64,000 bases of DNA, taken from the NCBI GenBank assembly GCA_051294375.1, contig CM119268.1, positions 15,333,898 to 15,397,897 of the forward strand, read 5' to 3'. The first letter of the stretch is position 1. Every line of letters begins with the position of its first letter. The notes below the pieces were generated by a model. That model had not been told where the DNA came from, did not search any database, and saw only the letters and a program-made list of their open reading frames with translations. This DNA comes from Paraspadella gotoi (taxonomy: Eukaryota; Chaetognatha). A program made the position numbers and the translations under genes. Positions 1 through 10,610 of this stretch are shown one piece after another.

Positions 1-203
1 ACTGCAAGGTGGAGAAATAATTATTCCATATGATTATAAAAAAATAATGAAAGGTAAGTAAACATGAAAAACTAATATGTTGAAACCATAACATAATTAC
101 GATTATGCCCAAAACCCCAATATTAATCGTTTTAAACGAAGCCTATACGCAGGCAAGTTCACCCGGCGTTTCGGGTAAGTTTTCCCTAAGATTTTTTGGG
201 TGA

Positions 204-251
<48 letters not shown>
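1..251. repeat. AT-rich leader ending in a (CT)n microsatellite
   Basis: The first ~140 bases are AT-rich with no coding signal. A (CT)n tract of about 44 bases spans 207-250 and leads straight into segment S. The frame encoding arginine-glutamate repeats here is only the translated microsatellite. Confidence 0.8.
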
Positions 252-252
<1 letters not shown>

Positions 253-617
253 CGCTCGCGGGATTCGCGGCTAACCAAGGATCGACGCTTGGAAACTTTT
301 CTTGAAGAGGAGGGTTAAACATCCGTGCCCGTCGCTGGGGATAAATGGGGGGAGGGGAAGAGGCCAAGAGAATCCGCGGCCATCCCGCTTTAAGGTGAGG
401 AAAATGGGTGGGGAAATGAGGGAAAATCCCGCCCTGAAATTCGGGCTGGGATTAGAGGAAAGTAAAGGCAGGGATCATGGGGTAGGTAGTTGAAATATGG
501 CTACTCGGAGCGTGGGATGGATGAAATATGTTTGGCAGCAGGGTTAGAATTTGGTGAGTTGACCGGTAAAGAAAAATGAAATTTAGCAGAAAAGATTAAA
601 AAGAATAGAAAGAATTT

Positions 618-1430
618 ATGCAGATTTTTGATGCTGAACAAAAATACGCCGCCTCAGTTGTCTCAACTGTTGACGATTCCATTGCAAAGCATCGGCTGCT
701 GTTGCGAGGTCGTCAGTGCTCTTGAGACTGCAGTCGACTGCCTTCGTGCCAGGATGCGATCTCAAAAAGAGAATTTTTTGGTACCGAGATCGAGGGTGAG
801 TCAAGTGGTGAATATGAGTAAATTATGAGAGTGAGAGATGAGGACGAACTGAGGAGACGAGTTGGAAAAAAGGGTTCGAAAGGCTTTTCGCGTTTGGGTG
901 TCGGCCACGCCCATCGACGCCTGGGTCGACGGCGAATCCGTCCTCGTCTGCGGCTTCGGCGGCGTTGTCGGAATCGGCGTATTTGTCGGTGTCGTTGTCG
1001 GAGTCCTCGAGGTTATCTGCGTTGTCGGTGTTTTTTGGCGGCGTTGGTGTCATCGTTAGCAAAGTCGTCATTGTTCGTCAAGGCGTCGTCGGCATCTTCG
1101 ACGTCCCAAAGCCTAAATTGTATCCCTCGATTCCAACGAAAATCGACTTTTTCAAGTTTTTTTTCTCGAAAAAAAAATGGAAAAAAGTTGCATTGTTAAT
1201 ATTCTAACCATTGTTTAAGTCGATTGTTATTTGACATTAAAAATAATTTAGGAGAAAGCATGATAGAATATATATAAATGAATTTGCTAAAAGTTTGAAA
1301 AAAAAAGTTGTCTTTCAATTTCAACAGTCGAATATTCATAAATATGCATGACGCCGCTCTTGATGTTTTAACCTCGACCATTTTTAGTCGGATTTTTTTT
1401 TTCAAACGTACACCATTTGCAACGCAACGC
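618..1430 (+). pseudogene. Frameshifted copy of the segment-S two-exon gene candidate
   Basis: The exon 1 candidate runs 618-795 (ATG to a GTGAGT donor) and exon 2 starts at 1328 after TTTCAACAG. Compared with copies 2 and 3, one C is missing near 691 (GGCTGCTG), so the frame starting MQIFDAEQKY breaks after about 27 codons. Exon 2 runs into the N gap. Since the other two copies are open, this is probably an assembly or read error or a haplotype difference, and not a fixed pseudogene. Confidence 0.4.
823..1160 (-). CDS. Asp/Asn-rich exon candidate, broken by homopolymer indels
   Basis: Read on the minus strand, a frame running from KLEKVDFRW through FRLWDVEDADDALTNNDDF continues as an Asp/Asn-rich tract (NADNLEDSDNDTDKYADSDN), but only if the A-run near 1032-1037 is one base shorter than written. 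As written there are two overlapping open frames meeting at that homopolymer. Copies 2 and 3 have a different A-run length and an extra G nearby, so every copy breaks at slightly different places. Codons favour C in the third position, as in the better gene models of this window. A long T-run acceptor (TTTTCGAG) precedes the frame. No domain is recognised. The segment also carries a plus-strand gene candidate in its flanks, so only one of the two may be real. Confidence 0.3.
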
Positions 1431-1455
1431 NNNNNNNNNNNNNNNNNNNNNNNNN
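1431..1455. other. 25-N assembly gap
   Basis: Exactly 25 N. The sequence on its right (1456 onward) matches the reverse complement of sequence ending at 24,754. In segment-S copies 2 and 3 the same left flank is followed by GATTATAACGAGG, the reverse complement of ~10,496. The gap therefore marks an orientation change relative to the other copies. Confidence 0.95.
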
Positions 1456-1924
1456 CCTTCCACCCCCCGACCGACCTCTATACATCGATTCAATTCTCCC
1501 TTTTTCCTTGGCGCCTCTCGCCAGTTCCCAGTTTTAACCTTTTTCCCACATTTTTTTTTTTGTAATTCGCCTTCTGTTTTTACCGTTTTTTCCTTCTTTT
1601 ACATTTTTAGTTTGCGCCGCGAGTACTCGCCACAACGCTATGAGTCACTTTTTGTCAGTCGGTCTTCCACTCACGTTAAAAATGCCCTCATAACTCGGGT
1701 AATGCCTCGGAAATATACGTGATAAGGAAGTCACTGCGGCGAAACGCACGTTGGAATCTCCGTTCTTGTTTTACAACACGTGGCTTGACCTTCGCTGAGA
1801 AAGTCAAAGATGAGAGCCAATATAAAATATTACGAAAATTAGTAAGTTAGATGTTACGTACAGCCTTTTTTATTCGAAAAGCTAATGTCAGATTCCATAT
1901 TTACATTTTTTATCCGATGATTAT

Positions 1925-2100
1925 CACGTAAAAAGAGTAAAAATCTCGCTTTCCCTTCCTCCTTTCCCTTTTTTTCTTCCTACCTTTCTCCCTTCAACTT
2001 CTCATTCTTTTCCTTTCCTTCCTCCTCTCCCTATCTTTCTCCCCCCTCTCCTCTCTAATTCTCTCCTCTCTTTTCCCACCTCTCTGATTTTGTCCAACCG
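1925..2100 (+). repeat. Polypyrimidine tract
   Basis: About 170 bases of almost pure C and T, partly CTCC/CTTC. The mirror copy is the purine tract at ~24,120-24,290. No gene is visible from 1,456 to 2,130: the sequence is AT-rich or polypyrimidine, and the short frames start mid-repeat. Confidence 0.8.
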
Positions 2101-2130
2101 GGCGTTCCGACGCTCTTACGCGGTCATTTT

Positions 2131-2560
2131 TGTGCCACTGTGGTCCCCACGGGCCTCCCTACTAACACATTCCCTGTGTTTCCATGGCCTAATTTTTGTG
2201 CCACTGTGGTCCCCACGGCCTCCCTACTAACACATTCCCTGTGTTTCCATGGCCTAATTTTTGTGCCACTGTGGTTCCCCACGGCCTCCCTACTAACACA
2301 TTCCCTGTGTTTCCATGGCCTAATTTTTGTGCCACTGTGGTCCCCACGGCCTCCCTACTAACACATTCCCTGTGTTTCCATGGCCTAATTTTTGTGCCAC
2401 TGTGGTCCCCACGGCCTCCTACTAACACATTCCCTGTGTTTCCATGGCCTATGCACGTTACGCACTAACATTCCTGTGTTTCCATGCTATTGTGCCACTG
2501 TGGTCCCCCACGGCTCCCTACTAACACATTCCCTGGTGATGTTCCATGGCCTCTCCTCTA
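2131..2560 (+). repeat. 65-bp satellite array, left copy (~6 units)
   Basis: Tandem units of about 65 bases begin TGTGCCACTGTGGTCCCCAC and include ACACATTCCCTGTGTTTCCA. Starts at 2131, 2197 and onward show the period. The last units decay with small deletions. The inverted copy at ~22,770-24,059 holds about 19-20 units, so the array is either collapsed here or expanded there. The open frames across it are periodic artefacts. Confidence 0.92.
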
Positions 2561-2861
2561 TAAAATTTCCCTTGGAGCTTCTCATGTACGAAAGTCAACC
2601 TCAATTAAGACCACGAAACTGGCTTTATTATTATCATTTGGCTTTTGTTACGGAACTTTGCTCGTGTAACGTAAACTCTTTCAATTAATAGTCTCACCTC
2701 GTCAAACTCATAAACAAAGGCGAACTTACCATCTCAGCTCCTCTTTCCATTCCTATTTCTCACCGAAGAAAAGTAAACCCTCACCGCGACGACCCTCTGC
2801 CTTAATCTCCGGCCCATTACCCCCGGGGGGGGGGCACGAGTAGGCTCAGCATTATTAAAGC
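2561..2861 (+). repeat. Spacer between the two satellites, present three times
   Basis: Non-satellite sequence containing AATTGAAAGAG-type motifs, in reverse complement at ~22,000-22,260 and, with indels, again at ~22,480-22,760. It ends in a C/G homopolymer (CCCCCGGGGGGGGG) next to the 77-bp array. A G-run appears at the same junction beside the N gap at 21,955. No coding signal was recognised. Confidence 0.75.
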
Positions 2862-4227
2862 AGCCACCCTGCAAAATTCCCTAACTCCTCATTCGCCCTG
2901 CCAATCAAGTATGTATACACAGAGGCTCGAATTATAAGCACCACCCTGCAAAATTCCCTAACTCCTCATTCGCCCTGCCAATCAAGTATGTATACACAGA
3001 GGCTCGAATTATTAAGCACCACCCTGCAAAATTCCCTAACTCCTCATTCGCCCTTGCCAATCAAGTATGTATACACAGAGGCTCGAATTATAAGCACCAC
3101 CCTGCAAAATTCCCTAACTCCTCATTCGCCCTGCCAATCAAGTATGTATACACAGAGGCTCGAATTATAAGCACCACCCTGCAAAATTCCTAACTCCTCA
3201 TTCGCCCTGCCAATCAAGTATGTATACACAGAGGCTCGAATTATAAGCACCACCCTGCAAAATTCCCTAACTCCTCATGTCGCTCCTGCCAATCAAGTAT
3301 GTATACACAGAGGCTCGAATTATAAGCACCACCCTGCAAAATTCCCTAACTCCTCATTCGCCCTGCCAATCAAGTATGTATACACAGAGGCTCGAATTAT
3401 AAGCACCACCCTGCAAAATTCCCTAACTCCTCATTCGCCTGCCAATCAAGTATGTATACACAGAGGCTCGAATTATAAGCACCACCCTGCAAAATTCCCT
3501 AACTCCTCATTCGCCCTGCCAATCAAGTATGTATACACAAGAGGCTCGAATTATACAGCACCACCCTGCAAAATTCCCTAACTCCTCATTCGCCCTGCCA
3601 ATCTAAGTATGTATACACAAGAGGCTCGAATTATAAGCACCACCCTGCAAATTCCCTAACTCCTTCATTCGCCCTGCCAATTCAAGTTATGTATACACAG
3701 AGGCTCGAATTTATAAGCACCACCCTGCAAATTCCCTAACTCCTCATTCGCCCTGCCAATCAAGTATGTATACACAGAGGCTCGAATTATAAGCACCACC
3801 CTGCAAAATCCCTAACTCCTCATTCGCCCTGCCAATCAAGTATGTATACACAGAGGCTCGAATTATAAGCACCACCTGCAAAAATTCCCTAACTCCTCAT
3901 TCGCCCTGCCAATCAAGTATGTATACCACAGAGGCTCGAATTATAAGCACCACCCTGCAAAATTCCCTAACTCCTCATTCCGCCCTGCCAATCAAGTATT
4001 GTATACACAGAGGCTCGAATTATAAGCACCACCCTGCAAAATTCCCTAACTCCTCATTCGCCCTGCCAATCAAGTATGTTATACACAGAGGGCTCGATAT
4101 TATAAGCACCACCCTGCAAAATTCCCTAACTCCTCATTCGCCCTGCCAATCAAGTATGTATACACAGAGGCTCGAATTATAAGCACCACCCTGCAAAATT
4201 CCCTAACTCCTCATTCGCCCTGCCATT
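2862..4227 (+). repeat. 77-bp satellite array, left copy (~17-18 units)
   Basis: Unit starts such as AAGTATGTATACACAGAGGC at 2907 and 2984 give a period of 77. The unit also contains CACCACCCTGCAAAATTCCC and TAACTCCTCATTCGCCCTGC. Units are very uniform except for one-base indels, mainly in homopolymers. The inverted copy is at 20,487-21,954. Confidence 0.96.
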
Positions 4228-4762
4228 TTGCTTGAGGCACCATCCACCCACCACCTTTTTTTATCTGGTTTAATTTATTAGACAAGAAGATTATGTTACC
4301 ACAAGCCAATTTTATTTTTCCTTAGAACGAATGATTATAGAATATATTTTCTTGAATGTAATTTGTTTTAAAAAAAGATATTATACTAAATATTTTCATA
4401 GAATGTTTAAAATACCTTTAATAACCAAAATGAAAAAAAAATCCAAATGTACTTTTTATATGGGTTTTTGATTCTCTGCAATATGCAAATAATTTTATTA
4501 TCGTAAGTTCATTATTGCTTTTTGTCGTCTTTATCGTCGTCATCTTTCGTCGTGTCTTCGACGTCGTCTTCGTCGTCATCTATGCCGTCGTTTTTAATCG
4601 TTTGTCTTCTTTGTTGTTGTCGTCGGTTTTCTTCTTCCAATCAGTCAATCAAAAACTTACGTAGAAAGCCATTTGCAGATTTGCAGATTTACACTTTAAA
4701 ACTGATTCACTGATTCACACAAGAAAAGCGAAAAAAAAGTGAATAAAAAAATTTTAAAGAGA

Positions 4763-4793
<31 letters not shown>

Positions 4794-4930
4794 GTCAAGA
4801 GAGAGAGAAGAGAGATAGAGAGAGACAGAGAGAGAAAGAAAAAAGAAGCTGGACAGACGCCTCCAGAGCCGGAACTCGTTTACTCGTTTACTAGTGACGG
4901 TGGTGAAATCTAGGTCAAGACGATTGAACT
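4228..4930. repeat. AT-rich spacer with (CGT)n and (GA)n microsatellites
   Basis: AT-rich sequence to 4,510, imperfect (CGT/GTC)n at ~4,520-4,640, then (GA)n at ~4,760-4,845. The mirror copy is ~19,780-20,480. No gene recognised: the serine-rich frame over 4,522-4,713 is translated microsatellite. Confidence 0.75.
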
Positions 4931-5420
4931 TTATTTTATTTTATTATCTCTATAATTCACTTTGTCAGTCCGTCGGTCCGCCCCATCTATCTTGTTGGGC
5001 CATTCACTTACATAATGTCAGAACATCGAATTATGATAAATTATGTGTCTGTCTGTCTGTCAGTCCCACCTTAGCAAATTACTCGTGATTGGATGGATGG
5101 ATTGGAATGAAATTTTGTGTGTGGTCGGTAGGGAAGTGTCTGATTGAGCTGGATATGAAGTTTCGATGGAATCGTCCGAGTGGAAATGGTTTAAATGGAA
5201 AAAACTAAAAAATATAATTCACTATTTGAACACCAATTACTCATGAGTGGATGGGCGATTGACTTGAAATTTTTTATTTGGGTAGAAAGTGTGTGATTGA
5301 GCAAGAAATAAAGTTTCGATGGAATCGTTTGAGTGGAAATGAGTTCAAATAGAAAAAAAAACAAAGAACCTGTTTTCACTAATTGATTATGCTTCTTTTT
5401 CTTTAAATGTAAATGCAAGA
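4931..5420 (+). repeat. Dispersed composite repeat (TCCGTCGG / GATGGATGGATT family)
   Basis: Block with GTCAGTCCGTCGGTCCGCCC, ACATAATGTCAGAACATCGA, a short (GTCT)n, then ~125-base units each containing TTTCGATGGAATCGTC and a variant of ATGAGTGGATGGGC. Relatives occur at 19,250-19,700 (inverted arm), 33,180-33,550 (reverse) and 43,680-44,880 (several tandem units). It recurs at unrelated places with the same order of parts, so it behaves as a dispersed family; the mobility mechanism is unknown. Confidence 0.8.
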
Positions 5421-5640
5421 TGTATTAATTAATCAAATAATTAATCAGTTAATTAATCAATTAGTCAATTAATTAATCAATAATTAATTAGTCAGTCAAT
5501 TAATCAATTATAACAAACATTTCGGATCAAATTAATAAATTAATTGTCTAATTGATTAAATAATTAACCTGAATAAATTAATTATTAATTAATTAAATAA
5601 TTAATTAACTTGAATTAATTATTAATTAATTAATTACCGA
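5421..5640. repeat. TTAA-rich spacer
   Basis: Runs of TTAATTAAT with no coding potential. The same kind of spacer adjoins this repeat family at 18,980-19,200, 32,920-33,120, 44,310-44,390, 46,330-46,440 and 47,170-47,335. Confidence 0.85.
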
Positions 5641-6210
5641 TAATGTTTGTTGCAGATCAGACATTGTTTGTTCAAACTTGTTTTATACTCGTAACGTTTC
5701 CGTTGCCATCGAAACGCGTTATTAGGTCATGTTCCTCGACATTGTTTACTCGTTGCCCCGCAATGGCCACGAAATCTATGTTATTGTATTTTGGATTTTG
5801 TATTGAGAAAAAAGCGCGGAATAAATGGCAATAATAAAAGTTTTTAGAAGGAAAAAAACAATCAGAATTTTTCAAAAAACGAACGATCACGCCAAGAGAT
5901 CGTATAGACAGAGACAGGGAGAGAGAGAGAGAGAGACAGAGAGAGAGAGAGAAAGTTTTCCCGCCAACGAGACGCATTATAAGGTCACTTTCGTTTATAT
6001 CGTATCAAGTTCTCGACATTGTTTACTCGTTGCCCCGCAACGGCCACGAAATCCAGGTCAAGAGAGAAAAGCGCGGACTAAATGGCGATAATAAAGTTTT
6101 TTATAAGGAAAAAAATATTCAGAGAGAGAGAGAGAGAGAGAGAAAAAAAAGAGAGAGAGAGAGAGAGATAGAGAGAAGCTGCACAGCCGCTGGACGCCGC
6201 GCAGAGCCGA
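5641..6210 (+). repeat. Dispersed ~330-bp repeat, two tandem units
   Basis: Two units share TCGACATTGTTTACTCGTTG, GCCCCGCAA..GGCCACGAAATC, AAAAGCGCGGA, AATGGC.ATAATAAA and an internal (GA)n. The inverted-arm copy is 18,390-18,970; a partial relative lies at 45,450-45,700. The open frames in it are not conserved between copies. Confidence 0.75.
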
Positions 6211-6319
6211 ACTCGTTTTATATATATTTGTTCTTTCCAATATCTTTCTCTTTCTCTCACTACTAAGTAATAACTCTTTCTTTCTTTCTTTCTTTCTTTC
6301 TTTCAATCTCACTCACTCA

Positions 6320-6374
<55 letters not shown>

Positions 6375-6431
6375 GAGCTCTCTCATGCTTTCTATCAGCC
6401 ACGAGTTCTCTCTTTCTCTCTTTTTCTCTCT

Positions 6432-6491
<60 letters not shown>

Positions 6492-6600
6492 TACTTTGTT
6501 TTCTCTTCTCTATTCCCCTTCTTTTCAAATTTTTCGTACAAAAAATAAGAGATTTCAGATTCCCCGTTCTTTCTTTATATACTTTTTTGAATTAACAACC
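6211..6600 (+). repeat. CTTT and (CT)n microsatellites
   Basis: (CTTT)n at ~6,275-6,304 and long (CT)n runs at ~6,320-6,372 and 6,410-6,490. All frames across it encode Ser-Leu, Arg-Glu or related dipeptides. Confidence 0.9.
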
Positions 6601-7319
6601 TGATTGGAAATGCTTATATCTCGATTTAAAATAAAATCGCTAAAAAATCGCTAAGTACCGATGATCTAAGGACATTTTCCTAGTGGATAGAAGTACCAAA
6701 TATGCCCGGTCATTTTAAACCTGGTAAACGAGTAATTGAAAGAATGAGAAAGTTTTCTACTTTTTCTAGTTAATTTATATAGAAATAAAAATAATTCCTG
6801 CAATAGAGCTCTTCAATGAGAAAATCCACATCTCCCTATAAAAATAATAATAGCTAATTTCGCATTAATACAAGGTAAAGAGACATAATCCTAAACAATT
6901 AAAACTAATTTAAAATCCCCTCCAGTTAAACTGAATTAAAACGAGCACTTTGAATTCAAAAAACCACTTTTTTATGAATTTGAGGGAAATTTTTTAGTGG
7001 GGTAATGTATAGAAAACCACCATCGTCCAAACCAAACCTTTCTCAAAGTCTCTGACCTTGGTGTAGGTTATAGGGCAGGAAACCAGCTTTCTATCGCCAT
7101 ATGATAATATAAAAATTATTATTGGTTAAGAGGAACCATATCAAGTTAAAAAAATAATTTACTCGGGTTAAGACATGTAAATAGATAGGTTAGGTTCTAG
7201 AAAAGATAGGTTGAGAATCTTACAATTTATTTTTGGATATAACTGTCGGAGACCATCTAGTTCACATCTATCCTGCAAAATTCGACTTTTAGGAAAGTCA
7301 GTCATAGACTTTAAACAGG
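6601..7319. other. AT-rich stretch with no recognised feature
   Basis: Low-GC sequence with stops in every frame and no splice-supported exon visible. It is missing from the right arm, where material equivalent to ~6,215 joins material equivalent to ~7,450. Confidence 0.6.
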
Positions 7320-7560
7320 GTCTTGAACCAGAGTGGGGGGGGCTCCGCCTCGCCCCGACCGTGCCTCACGCCCCTACTGGCTCCTCACCTAGCCCGCCAA
7401 ACGCCACCCCGCCCCCTCTTTTCCTCGCCTCCTCGGCTTCGGGACGATTTGTGTGTCAACGATGAGCCCCTGGGGAAGGCAAAGGCCATAGGAGAGTGAA
7501 ACGCTATGGCTGGCTGGCGGGGGAGGAAGGGAGGGTTCGGAGTATAGAAGGGAGGGAGTT
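7320..7560 (+). repeat. GC-rich block with copies at 18,000-18,120 and 22,300-22,470
   Basis: GGGCTCCGCCTCGCCCCGAC and CGCCTCCTCGGCTTCGGGAC recur in reverse complement, partly near 18,060 and partly inserted between two copies of the satellite-flank spacer near 22,300-22,470. The two pieces sit in different contexts, so the block was either mobile or shuffled by the assembly. The coding-like frame at 7,211-7,465 is not preserved in the copies. Confidence 0.6.
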
Positions 7561-8090
7561 AAAGGTTTACATTATTAGACCTGGGTTAATGTCGAGTTTT
7601 ATTTACTTTTTTGGCGCGTTAAAGTTTAAATATATGGACATTTCTTTTTGATACGAAAAGATGGATTTAATTATTCACAATTTAGATGTACAACACCGTC
7701 CATAATTTTTCATTTTAAAGGAGGGTACACGTACGCACAAAGTCCTTCATTGTAACTTACTGTAAGTTTAATAACGTTTATAACCACATGATAACTAACT
7801 TAACATCTTTTAAAACGTCATAGATAATACATTAGATGGATTGTGCGACGAGTTTTAATATAACTTTTATATATATTCTAATAGCACTTCTATGTAACAT
7901 ATTTTTTTAAAAAAATATTATGGGAATTGAGGTGACGCTGGCCGCGAAAATTTAATTAAATGTTCAATTTGATCGAAAATTTATTGAAAGTATTCTCTGA
8001 AAATGTCTAATCGGAGTTAAAGAATCGCCTATATTTTACCTATTTTGATACAATTTATTTATTTGCTAAATCGGAGTCTTCACTTAGATA
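7561..8090. other. AT-rich spacer, nothing recognised
   Basis: AT-rich, stop-dense. Present in reverse complement at ~17,470-17,980. Confidence 0.6.
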
Positions 8091-8228
8091 TTCTTGTCGT
8101 CGTCGTTTTCATCTTTTCATCGTTATCGTCGTTTCACTTCTTCGTTATCGTCATTCGTTGTCGAAAGAGATTCCCTACCCGGTCCCGAGAGAGAGATGAT
8201 GAAGCGACGAGGCACAAAGGTGGGATTC

Positions 8229-8297
<69 letters not shown>

Positions 8298-8340
8298 CTC
8301 TCTCGTCTCTCTCTGGGATGGTGAACGGGGGAGCGTTGCA
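8091..8340 (+). repeat. GTC-rich tract followed by (CT)n
   Basis: Imperfect (GTC/CGT)n at 8,094-8,160 and (CT)n at ~8,230-8,312. The inverted copy at ~17,235-17,420 has one uninterrupted (GA)n, shorter than here. Confidence 0.85.
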
Positions 8341-8749
8341 GGGACGAGGACCGAGGTAAGGCAAAGGTCAGGTTCCTTGTCTCGGAGCAGCAGGTGGAAA
8401 AGTCAGGACGCGAAAACCGAAAACAAAGTTGAGAAGGAAAGAATTTCCTTTCCCTCGAGACGCGAGTCTTTATTTACTCTGAGAAGAAGAACCAACGATT
8501 TTTTTTCTTATTATTTTTATACCCTTTTTTTTTCGAAGCCTCCTTCACTAGCTCCACGGTCTTTTAAAAACTATTAGAAAATTCTCGGAATTATTATTTA
8601 ACGATTGTTAAAAATACGATTAAAAATAGTGTAATGTAGCGGTAGTATTTCATACCCTGCTACTCGTGGAAACTTGTGGAAACTTATCTCCACTTTTTAC
8701 TCACGCGTTTTATCGATTTACGTTTCTTTCACTCATTTTTTCCTTTCCT

Positions 8750-8998
8750 CCCTGTCACTCCTTCCTCCATCTTCCCTTTCCTTTCCTCCCTCTCACTCCT
8801 CCTCCATCTATCCTTTCCTTTCTCCCTCTCACTCCTTCCTCAATCTTCTCTTCCTTTCCTCCCTCTCACTCCTTCCTCCATCTTCCCTTTCCTTTCCTCC
8901 CTCTCACTCCTTCCTCCATCTTCCCTTTCCTTTTCTCCCTCTCACTCCTTCCTCCATGTTCTCTTTCCTTTCCTCCCTCTTTCCAGCCCTTCTCTAAT
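8750..8998 (+). repeat. 38-bp pyrimidine minisatellite (~6 units)
   Basis: Repeated units of ~38 bases, CTCACTCCTTCCTCCATCTT followed by CCCTTTCCTTTCCTCCCT. The inverted copy at ~16,553-16,810 contains a 25-N gap inside the array. All three forward frames read through because the sequence lacks A and G. Confidence 0.9.
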
Positions 8999-9107
8999 CC
9001 CGCATTCATGATGTCACGACTAAATTTCCCCTTTCAAGGTTTTAAGGATGTACAACAATTTTGCCAGACCTTTTTATATGAGCCTCTTAAAATGGAAAGT
9101 GAAGCGA

Positions 9108-9129
9108 GAAAAGAAGAGAGGAGAGAGAG

Positions 9130-9179
<50 letters not shown>

Positions 9180-9235
9180 GAGACAACGAGAGAGAGAGAG
9201 AGAGGCGAGGAAAGGAGAGGAGCAGAGAGACAGAC
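9108..9235 (+). repeat. (GA)n microsatellite
   Basis: Interrupted (GA)n; its mirror is the (CT)n tract at 16,330-16,425 and 13,520-13,615. Confidence 0.9.
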
Positions 9236-9301
9236 GGAAATCGACCTCCAAACACAAAAGCATACAAAAATCGAAACTATAATAATTATAATAACTATAA
9301 T

Positions 9302-10140
9302 ACTCTGGGAGTGAATAAACGAGACTGTGAGAGAGTCTTGATTGAAAGCTTGCAGGGACCTGCTATGTCATTATCTTGTAAGAGTGATGGAGGCCTTAAA
9401 CCACCAAAGCCTGTCCAGAGTCAGGGGCAAGATAGCTTATTTATTAAATGAATGGATAATTTTTATATTTGGTTGTACCAATTTCATAAAAATTCAGCTC
9501 CTTGTATTTGATGCTAGTGGCGGAGTACAATAAGTATTCCCCGATCTAATACTTAAGGGAGTGGTCTTTTCATACAATTGAAACATTCTTTGAATATTAT
9601 ACCACTTCATTGATAGGGAAGCCAGGTACTCTGGGAGTGAATAAACGAGACTGTGAGAGAGTCTTGATTGAAGCTTGCAGGGACCTTGCTATGTCATTAT
9701 CTTGTAAGAGTGATGGAGGCCTTAAACCACAAGCCTGTCCAAAGTCAGGGGCAAGATAGCTTATTTATTAAATGAATGGATAATTTTTATATTGGTTGTA
9801 CCAATTTCATAAAATTCAGCTCCTTGTATTTTGATGCTAGTGCGGAGTACAATAAGTATTCCCGATCTAATACTTAAGGGAGTAGTCTTTTTCATACAAT
9901 TGAAACATTCTTTGAAATATTATACCACTTCATTGATAGGGAAGCCAGGTACTCTGGGAGTGAATAAACGAGACTGTGAGAGAGTCTTGATTGAAAGCTT
10001 GCAGGGACCTGCTATGTCATTATCTTGTAAGAGTGATGGAGGCCTTAAACCACCAAAGCCTGTCCAAAGGTCAGGGGCAAGATAGCTTATTATTAAATGA
10101 ATGGATAATTTCTTATATTGGTTGTACCAATTTCATATAT
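9302..10140 (+). repeat. ~325-bp tandem element, three units
   Basis: Units start with ACTCTGGGAGTGAATAAACG at 9302, 9628 and 9951 (periods 326 and 323). They contain GAGTGATGGAGGCCTTAAAC and GGTTGTACCAATTTCATA. Reverse-complement arrays lie at 12,590-13,425 and 15,398-16,233. Single diverged copies of the GAGAGTCTT..ACCAATT core occur in unique sequence at ~28,940-29,060 and 54,863-55,025, so the core belongs to a dispersed family. The reading frames (for example the one starting MMLVRSTISI) are not conserved between units. Confidence 0.88.
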
Positions 10141-10239
10141 CATTAGAAAATTCATTCCAACGACAAAACTTAAGATCAAAAATTAAATTATTTATTATTC
10201 TTTCTGTCTCCGTCTCTTTGTCTGTTCTTTATAACTTAC

Positions 10240-10355
10240 CCTGTCTCTATCTATCAAAGAAGTCATCCAACCCCTGACGGAATCGAGCCTCTTCCCTCCT
10301 GACCGGAAAGCCCACGCCCATCAGTCGCAGACTAACGCCTCGAACGACGACGCCA

Positions 10356-10427
<72 letters not shown>

Positions 10428-10446
10428 CTCTCTCTCTCTCTCTCTC

Positions 10447-10477
<31 letters not shown>

Positions 10478-10610
10478 CGTTTTCCTCGTTATAATCAGAT
10501 GGCGTCGTCGTTCGAGGCGTTAGTCTGCGACTGATGGGCGTGGCTTTCCGGTCAGGAGGGAAGAGGCTCGATTCCGTCAGGGGTTGGATGACTTCTTTGA
10601 TGAGATAGAG
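10240..10610. repeat. Inverted repeat around a (CT)n core
   Basis: GAATCGAGCCTCTTCCCTCC..GACGACGCCATC (from ~10,280) is repeated in reverse complement from ~10,500 (GATGGCGTCGTCG..GGAGGGAAGAGGCTCGATTC). Between them lie ~120 bases of (CT)n and CCACGTTTTCCTCGTTATAATC. The break at 10,496/10,497 is where the sequence switches to the forward copy of 12,364 onward. Confidence 0.85.

Larger units (their letters stand above)
252..1430 (+). repeat. Segment S, copy 1 of 3
   Basis: This ~1.18 kb segment starts at GGCGCTCGCGG and ends at GCAACGCAACGC. It recurs in the same orientation at 11,043-12,226 and 13,851-15,034. Copy 1 differs from the other two by scattered one-base indels, for example GGCTGCTG here against GGCTGCCTG in the others, and a run of six T against seven. 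Copies 2 and 3 look identical to each other. Copy 1 stops at a 25-N gap, whereas copies 2 and 3 continue into sequence that is the reverse complement of 10,496 downwards. Confidence 0.9.
1456..10496. repeat. Left arm of a ~9 kb inverted duplication
   Basis: Nearly every landmark in this block reappears in reverse order and complement in ~15,035-24,754. Examples are the CCGACCGACCTC start (1466 and 24,744), the 65-bp satellite, the GGCCCATTACCCCC junction (2812 and ~22,000), the 77-bp satellite, the TTAA spacer, the (CT)n at 8,230 against (GA)n at 17,245, the 38-bp minisatellite and the 325-bp tandem element. Array lengths and single bases differ between the arms. Confidence 0.9.

Noticed and set aside
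2892-4182. Possible CRISPR-like array (regular direct repeats)
   Set aside because: The whole 77-bp unit is conserved with no variable spacers, in a eukaryotic context; it is a satellite.
8666-9178. 170-codon plus frame with Leu-Pro-Ser repeats
   Set aside because: It is the 38-bp minisatellite followed by (GA)n; three overlapping frames are equally open.
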